Below, one piece after another: positions 59,393-64,000 of a stretch of DNA of 64,000 nt. Positions within the stretch are counted from its first letter, which is position 1, and the number at the start of each line of letters is the position of its first letter. The DNA is from Nitrosarchaeum sp. (GTDB lineage: Archaea; Thermoproteota; Nitrososphaeria; Nitrososphaerales; Nitrosopumilaceae), in assembly GCA_025699025.1 (NCBI GenBank), contig JAILWJ010000003.1, positions 58,192 to 122,191 on the forward strand, given 5' to 3'. The notes below the pieces were generated by a model that saw only the letters and a program-made list of their open reading frames with translations, did not search any database and was not told where the DNA came from. The position numbers and the translations under genes were made by a program.

Positions 59393-59416
59393 ATTCACAA
59401 CTTTTTTCCATTTTTT
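59289..59416 (+). repeat. 107-bp repeat copy 2, extended to 128 bp
   Basis: Same as 57594-57700 and, together with 60205-60332, extended past the stop codon through ttcacaacttttttccatttttt. The extension serves as T-rich terminator of gene 2. Its last T residues (59411-59416) are also the first bases of the 21-bp promoter block of gene 3. Confidence 0.93.
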
Positions 59417-59431
59417 AAATATACATAAATA
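59411..59431 (+). promoter_or_regulatory. Promoter block of PEFG gene 3
   Basis: Exact copy of the 21-bp TATA-containing block at 58489-58509. It lies about 26-46 nt before the ATG at 59457. Confidence 0.6.
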
Positions 59432-59456
59432 GAGACGGGTTTAAAACGCAAACAAG

Positions 59457-60308
59457 ATGAACAACCGTACGTCGTTCGTGCTACTGGCCGTGTTGACTGC
59501 AGTCGGTACTTTAACCATATCATCAGCATATGCATTATCACCAGCATGTCCTGATTGTGAAGGAGAATCTAGAATGACAGCAAACAAAGTTTTGCAACAA
59601 GAGCTTCCAATATCAGTTTGGACAGACAAAGGAGAATATGGTCATAATGATGTGATTACAGTACAAGGTCAAGTAGCAAATAGAGCATCTGGCTATCCAG
59701 TAACACTTACTGTTGTGAGTCCATTAAACTCAGTCGTCACAGTTGCGCAACTAGTAGTTAGTGATGACGGTACTTTTGGAACAACTCTCAACACAGCAGG
59801 TGCAATGTGGAAATACGACGGTACCTATACCATCAAAGTTCAATATGGTGCAAACAAAAGCGACAAGGCATTAGTTGAACTTACAGGTGCAATTATAACT
59901 GAACCATCAGCAACATGTGGCGCAAATAGCGTGGCCGTGGCAGACAAATGCATGAGCTATAGCATCACTGGAGGAACAGTTACAGGTGCAAGCGTCAACA
60001 CTAACGATAACTCTGTTATTATTAGTATCAACGCAAACAATGATGGAACACTAACGATAAGCCCATCAAAAGACATCATTAACGGTATCTTTATGGTATT
60101 AGTTGATAATGAAGAATGGGATGACAAACAAATTGAAGGTAACAAAGTCACAATAATGTTCCCAGCAGGCACTGAAAAAATTGAAGTCATAGGTACATTT
60201 GTAGTTCCAGAATTTGGTACAATAGCAGTAATGATCTTAGCAGTTGCGATCATTTCAATTATCGCAGTATCTGCAAAGTCAAGACTCAGCATTATGCCAA
60301 GATACTAA
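59457..60308 (+). CDS. PEFG-CTERM-type surface protein 3
   Basis: A 283-residue exported protein. The signal peptide is at 1-25 (ends A-Y-A). C-P-D-C near 30-33 could form a disulfide or bind metal. The Ig-like domain (about 50-140, W-T-D-K-G-E-Y-G-H-N-D-V-I-T-V-Q-G-Q) and the second domain (about 155-245, Y-S-I-T-G-G-T-V) match protein 1 in order, ending with the same PEFG signal. Two further Cys flank an A-V-A-D-K segment near 153-162. Shared domain plan with proteins 1 and 4 shows tandem duplication followed by divergence of the outside part. Confidence 0.88.
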   Translation: MNNRTSFVLLAVLTAVGTLTISSAYALSPACPDCEGESRMTANKVLQQELPISVWTDKGEYGHNDVITVQGQVANRASGYPVTLTVVSPLNSVVTVAQLVVSDDGTFGTTLNTAGAMWKYDGTYTIKVQYGANKSDKALVELTGAIITEPSATCGANSVAVADKCMSYSITGGTVTGASVNTNDNSVIISINANNDGTLTISPSKDIINGIFMVLVDNEEWDDKQIEGNKVTIMFPAGTEKIEVIGTFVVPEFGTIAVMILAVAIISIIAVSAKSRLSIMPRY

Positions 60309-60332
60309 ATTCACAACTTTTTTCCATTTTTT
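60205..60332 (+). repeat. 107-bp repeat copy 3, extended to 128 bp
   Basis: Identical by eye to 59289-59416 over 128 bp and to 57594-57700 over the first 107 bp. After it the sequence diverges (cattttcag here, aaatatac in copy 2). Confidence 0.93.
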
Positions 60333-60379
60333 CATTTTCAGATAGTAAAGGAAATATAGATATGAACAAAAGTTAGTTT

Positions 60380-61180
60380 ATGAAAAAATCTTTGTATGGC
60401 ATAATAATTTTATTTGCAATTTCATTTTCCACAATCTTTGCACAAACAAACCCAATCACAGTACAAACAGATGACAATAACTATGATGAAGGAGACACTA
60501 TTGTAATTTCAGGACAGGTTACAACTGTAGTTCCAGGAACACCAATAATTTTGCAGATTTTCTTTGGAAGTAATTTGATAGATGTTGCTCAGATAACAGT
60601 CGCACAGGATGGGACATATTCACACACATTCCTTGCAGAACCCCCAGCATGGAACAAAGGAGGAGATTATTTAGTAAGAGCATCGTTTGGTGATGGCAAC
60701 ATTGCAGAATCTGAATTTAGTTTTACTCCAAAAAGCGAAATACCAGAAACTACCAATATCTTCGAGGTTAATGCTGGAAGTTCAGGGACATTTGATGTAG
60801 AATACACGATAAAAGGCGGATCTGTAAAGAACATGCTAGCAGACGCAGATATTTTTGCATTAATTGTACAAATTGATGCGATAGACGAAGGAGTCATAAC
60901 ACTGAACCTGCCAAGAGAGTTTATTGGTGCTGAAAAACAAGATGGCAAAGATGACTTGTTCATAATTTTAATCGACGGTATAGAAGTGCCATATCAAGAA
61001 TCAGTGACAAACTCGGATAGCAGAATAATAACAATAGATTTTGAACAAGGAGATTCAGATATAGAAATAATTGGAACCTACATAATACCTGAATTCGGTG
61101 CAATTGTCATGATGATCCTCATAGTTGGAATCACATCTACAATTCTATTGACAAAGAGTAGATTTCAAATTAAAATTTAG
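60380..61180 (+). CDS. PEFG-type surface protein 4 (diverged signal)
   Basis: A 266-residue exported protein. The signal peptide is at 1-21 (ends I-F-A-Q). The Ig-like domain (about 25-115, Q-T-D-D-N-N-Y-D-E-G-D-T-I-V-I-S-G-Q) and second domain (about 135-235, Y-T-I-K-G-G-S-V) have the same plan as proteins 1 and 3. The end I-P-E-F-G-A-I-V-M-M-I-L-I-V-G-I plus K-S-R-F-Q-I-K-I keeps the PEFG motif but not the shared DNA repeat, so it escaped the homogenisation seen in the other three. Its stop overlaps the convergent desulfurase gene by 4 bp. Confidence 0.85.
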   Translation: MKKSLYGIIILFAISFSTIFAQTNPITVQTDDNNYDEGDTIVISGQVTTVVPGTPIILQIFFGSNLIDVAQITVAQDGTYSHTFLAEPPAWNKGGDYLVRASFGDGNIAESEFSFTPKSEIPETTNIFEVNAGSSGTFDVEYTIKGGSVKNMLADADIFALIVQIDAIDEGVITLNLPREFIGAEKQDGKDDLFIILIDGIEVPYQESVTNSDSRIITIDFEQGDSDIEIIGTYIIPEFGAIVMMILIVGITSTILLTKSRFQIKI

Positions 61181-62337
61181 GTAAAGGAATACTTTTCTTT
61201 AAACGGAGAAAATGAACGCAGTTCCGTGACAATCTTTTTCAGAACATTCACAGTCTCATCAATTTCATCAATAGTGTTGAACATACCAACTGTCAATCTA
61301 AGTGACCCGGTTATTTGTTCGTGTGAAAAACCCATTGCTTGCAACACGTGAGATGCCTTTTGAGTATGAACAGAACATGCAGAGCCAGTTGACGCTGCAA
61401 TGCCATGTTCATCTAGCTTGATTATAAGATCTTCGCCATTAACTCCTAAAAAGGTAAAATGAGCATTGTTTGATAAACGATTTTCAGGATGACCGTTTAA
61501 GGTCACATAAGGGATTTCCGCCAATACTCTCTTGACTAAATAATCACGCAAGTTTTTGAGAGAAAGTATGTTTTTATCCAAATTTGATTTTGCAATCTCA
61601 CATGCTTTACCAAACCCCACAATATTAGCAACATTTTCTGTTCCAGAACGCAATCCTCTTTCTTGACCTCCTCCAAGAATCACCGGATTAATTGCCAGGC
61701 CATGTTTAATGAAAAGAGCCCCAATGCCCTTAGGGCCGTTAATTTTGTGTGAGGAGATGGACAACATGCTTACTCCCAGTTTTTTTACGTCAATTGGAAT
61801 TTTCCCAATAGCTTGTACTGCATCAGTATGAAATGGGACATTATTCTCATTACAGATTAATCCAATTTCCTCAATTGGCTGTATTGTTCCCACTTCATTA
61901 TTTCCAAACATAATAGATACCAGGCATGTTTTTTCAGGGATTTTATTTTTCAATATTTGAGGATCAACAGAGCCAAATTCATCAACAGGAAGATACACTA
62001 CATCAAATCCAGATTTTTCCAGTTTTTTACATGGCTCTAAAATTGCATCATGTTCTATAGCAGAAGTAATTAGTTGTAATCCATGATTTTTTAGTGCAAT
62101 CCCACACAATGCAGTGTTATTAGATTCCGTACCCCCAGAAGTAAAGAAAATTTCAGACGGATCGGCATTAATCAAGTCAGCAACTTGTTTTCTAGCTTTT
62201 TCAATAGCCTTATGGGCTAATCGGCCATATCTGTGGATGGAAGATGGGTTACCGTACAGTTCTTGCAGATAAGGAAGCATCGCATCCAAAACTTCACGAT
62301 GTATTTGCGTAGATGCGGCATTATCAAGATAAATCAA
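61177..62337 (-). CDS. Cysteine desulfurase (NifS/IscS family)
   Basis: A PLP enzyme taking sulfur from cysteine as a persulfide. The N-terminus M-I-Y-L-D-N-A-A-S-T is standard. The PLP lysine is in S-I-S-S-H-K-I-N-G-P-K-G near 190-202, and H-T-D-A-V-Q lies near 173-178. The persulfide Cys is in T-G-S-A-C-S near 315-320. At 386 residues it has NifS/IscS length. The ATGA overlap with larE, and larE's with larC, mark a three-gene operon. That suggests the sulfur is meant for LarE rather than only for Fe-S clusters (inference). Confidence 0.93.
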   Translation of the reverse strand: MIYLDNAASTQIHREVLDAMLPYLQELYGNPSSIHRYGRLAHKAIEKARKQVADLINADPSEIFFTSGGTESNNTALCGIALKNHGLQLITSAIEHDAILEPCKKLEKSGFDVVYLPVDEFGSVDPQILKNKIPEKTCLVSIMFGNNEVGTIQPIEEIGLICNENNVPFHTDAVQAIGKIPIDVKKLGVSMLSISSHKINGPKGIGALFIKHGLAINPVILGGGQERGLRSGTENVANIVGFGKACEIAKSNLDKNILSLKNLRDYLVKRVLAEIPYVTLNGHPENRLSNNAHFTFLGVNGEDLIIKLDEHGIAASTGSACSVHTQKASHVLQAMGFSHEQITGSLRLTVGMFNTIDEIDETVNVLKKIVTELRSFSPFKEKYSFT

Positions 62338-63137
62338 TCTAAGATCACGTTAATTTTCCCTGGCTTGTATCCATCTTTATCAATTTCAACGGATGAAAAT
62401 CCAATGAGATGTAATTTATTTGAAATTTCTTCAACGATTTCTTTGTTGAAAATTGGGATATCATTTGTCTCTACCTCGATCTTGGCATAACCATTAAAAT
62501 CTCTTAATCTGACTTGCTTGACTTTGGTAATCTGTTTTATGATAGTTTCACCATATTCAATACGAGTCAGTTTTTCAGCAGTTACCTGTTGCCCCCAGGG
62601 GATACGTGATGCAAGACATGAATTTGAGGGCTTGTCATATACAGACAAACCTACAGACTTAGCAGCATCCCGGATTTCTTTTTTTGTGAAACCAGTTTCT
62701 ACAAGTGGATTTTTAATTCCATTTTTTTTCAATGCGTCAATTCCAGGCCTATATTCACCCAAATCATCAATGTTTGTACCATCCACAATCGTTTTTACAT
62801 CGTGAAGTTTAGCTAATTCCAACAGATGAGTTCCCAATTCCATCCTACAGTAAAAACATCTGTTGGAATCATTTTTTGTAAATTGTGCATTCTCTAATTC
62901 ATCATAATCCAATAGAATTTGTTGGATACCTATTTCTGAGCAGATTTTTTTGGCAGAATCAAGTTCTTCTTTAGATAATGTCTTGTAATCTGCAGTAACA
63001 GCAATCGCAGAACTTCCTAATTTTTGAAATGCGGCATATGCAACAAGCGCACTATCAACACCGCCAGAAAGTGCCACAAAGACCTTGTCTTTGTCAGCAA
63101 ACCAGTCAACAAGAGATTCAAGTTTTGGCATATTCAT
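62334..63137 (-). CDS. larE: LarE-type ATP-dependent sulfur insertase
   Basis: An ATP-pyrophosphatase that installs sulfur in the nickel-pincer (NPN) cofactor. The PP-loop S-G-G-V-D-S-A is at residues 24-30. Cys residues are C-F-Y-C at 94-97 and S-C-L-A-S-R-I-P at 173-180. C174 lies where LarE of Lactiplantibacillus has its sacrificial Cys (by recalled alignment). The extra CxxC pair means three Cys, as in LarE forms reported to hold an Fe-S cluster. At 267 residues it has normal length. It overlaps larC and the desulfurase gene by 4 bp each. Confidence 0.88.
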   Translation of the reverse strand: MNMPKLESLVDWFADKDKVFVALSGGVDSALVAYAAFQKLGSSAIAVTADYKTLSKEELDSAKKICSEIGIQQILLDYDELENAQFTKNDSNRCFYCRMELGTHLLELAKLHDVKTIVDGTNIDDLGEYRPGIDALKKNGIKNPLVETGFTKKEIRDAAKSVGLSVYDKPSNSCLASRIPWGQQVTAEKLTRIEYGETIIKQITKVKQVRLRDFNGYAKIEVETNDIPIFNKEIVEEISNKLHLIGFSSVEIDKDGYKPGKINVILD

Positions 63138-64000
63138 ACCTCATGTTTTTCAATTTCTTTTCTAACCAATAATTCTACTTGTTTGATTGGTTTATCTAGA
63201 GCGTCTGATAGTCGTTTCAAATCATCAAATTCTATCTTAAAATCAGATTTTCCTTTAAATGTAGAAATCTTATAACGGATTTCAAAATCAATGCCCTCGA
63301 GACGTATTGTAATGTCTTTAGTTGTACGGGGCACAGTAAATCTTTCAGATGAAGAAACACGGATTCCCAATGTACCAGTTTCAGAAATTAGAACATCCAT
63401 GAGTTCATGCATGTGTGTGCTATCACATATTACAGATACAAGGTTTGTAGGTCTTCCCTTTTTTGTAATACCATGATAAATTGAAACGTCTTTTGCACCC
63501 TTGCTCATTATTTTTTCAATCAAATTGCCAAGAATTTCGCCAGAAACATCATCGACATTTGTTTCTAAAACATGGACATTATCCATATCAAAATGATTTT
63601 GTTCAGTCCCACGTACAATTTTTAAAACATTTGAAAAGGCTTCAAAACTCTTTCTTCCAGATCCGTATCCAATTGAGTTTATTGCCATTTTAGGATAGAA
63701 TTCAGATGAAAGATTTGAAAGATTTACCAAAATGCAGGCACCTGTAGGAGTTGTCAATTCGTCCTTAACCTGCCCGCCCTGAATTAATAGTCCAGAATTT
63801 TTTAAAATTTCAAGAACCGCACTTGCAGGATTGGACATTATGCCGTGAGAGAATTTTACAGTACCACCTCCAACAGAGATTGGCATGCATATTATTTTTT
63901 CAGAGAATAATGCCAGATCATCCAACGCAATTGCAATACCGACAATATCAATCAACGTATCAATACTTGAGGCTTCATGAAAATGAACCGAATCTTCAGA
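63134..64000 (-). CDS. larC: LarC-type nickel insertion protein, partial
   Basis: A CTP-dependent cyclometallase that places Ni in the pincer cofactor. The frame runs off the window edge, so the N-terminal part is missing. The edge reads H-F-H-E-A-S-S-I-D-T-L-I-D-I-V-G, the LarC motif H-F-H-E ... D-x-I-x-D-I-V-G. Then come T-P-T-G-A, G-Y-G-S-G-R-K-S-F, E-T-N-V-D-D-V-S-G-E and T-K-K-G-R-P-T-N near 158-165 of the visible part. The TTG at 63955 is not the start. It is the first gene seen of larC-larE-desulfurase. No LarA or LarB gene is in the window. Confidence 0.9.
   Translation of the reverse strand, partial: SEDSVHFHEASSIDTLIDIVGIAIALDDLALFSEKIICMPISVGGGTVKFSHGIMSNPASAVLEILKNSGLLIQGGQVKDELTTPTGACILVNLSNLSSEFYPKMAINSIGYGSGRKSFEAFSNVLKIVRGTEQNHFDMDNVHVLETNVDDVSGEILGNLIEKIMSKGAKDVSIYHGITKKGRPTNLVSVICDSTHMHELMDVLISETGTLGIRVSSSERFTVPRTTKDITIRLEGIDFEIRYKISTFKGKSDFKIEFDDLKRLSDALDKPIKQVELLVRKEIEKHEV

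Noticed and set aside
1..64000. Mobile elements, prophage, CRISPR arrays, rRNA genes
   Set aside because: No transposase, integrase, terminal inverted repeats, spacer arrays or rRNA stretches were seen. Gene content and base composition look uniform throughout.

Overview
The window (about 35% GC) is an archaeal chromosome segment, most likely from an ammonia-oxidising Nitrosopumilus-type thaumarchaeon (Nitrososphaerota). The pointers are archaeal ribosomal-protein operons, an unsplit RpoA and unsplit RpoB, Cbf5, archaeal AdkA, RpoH, eL30, eL19, eL32, prefoldin alpha and Spt5, a cluster of exported proteins ending in a PEFG-type C-terminal sorting signal, tRNA genes with bulge-helix-bulge introns, and many TTG/GTG/ATG starts lying about 26-28 nt after a TATA box (leaderless transcripts). 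No insertion sequence, prophage, CRISPR array or rRNA operon was seen.

Layout. 1-2.5 kb: end of cofE and lineage-specific hypotheticals. 2.5-5.4 kb: a two-subunit 2-oxoacid:ferredoxin oxidoreductase. 5.4-9.0 kb: a 47-aa Cys-rich protein divergent from a 2-hydroxyacid dehydrogenase over one shared TATA box, a micro-ORF with a hairpin terminator, a HutX-like protein, an FAD oxidoreductase and an intron-containing tRNA-Ser(GGA). 9.1-15.7 kb (minus strand): the end of the spc-type operon (uL18-uS5-uL30-uL15-secY-adkA-EMC3-like-cmk-cbf5) plus an anchored extracellular protein. 15.8-18.5 kb: argF-ftsY-pfdA, the FtsY carrying an unusual (PEPK)n C-terminal extension. 18.5-22.9 kb: superoxide dismutase, a secreted subtilase and ATP-dependent PEP carboxykinase. 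23-29.9 kb: eL32-eL19, a methyltransferase, D-aminoacyl-tRNA deacylase, secE-spt5, uL11, an Lrp regulator, uL1-uL10, and P1/L12 moved to the opposite strand behind a TRIC-type membrane protein. 30-41 kb: orphan histidine kinase, SIMPL protein, alaS-leuS, nitroreductase, a candidate structured RNA of three tandem look-alike hairpins, and a geranylgeranyl-reductase-like flavoprotein. 41-44 kb: two membrane glycosyltransferases and tRNA-Gln(CTG) with two introns. 44.1-56.7 kb (minus strand): rpoH-rpoB-rpoA-LSm, then two exported proteins, then eL30-nusA-uS12-uS7. 56.9-61.2 kb: four PEFG-type surface proteins, three sharing a 107-bp identical 3' end. 61.2-64 kb: a cysteine desulfurase-larE-larC operon running off the window.

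Most of the window is core information processing (translation, Sec translocation, RNA polymerase). The accessory content is cell-surface biology (PEFG proteins, Ig/TPR exported proteins, subtilase, glycosyltransferases) and cofactor chemistry (nickel-pincer cofactor, F420).

The observations most worth a second look are the three-hairpin RNA at 38.77-38.93 kb, the two-intron tRNA-Gln, the desulfurase-LarE-LarC operon, the near-clonal 3' ends of the PEFG genes, and several very short genes that gene callers would miss. Assignments rest on reading motifs and context only; no database search was possible.
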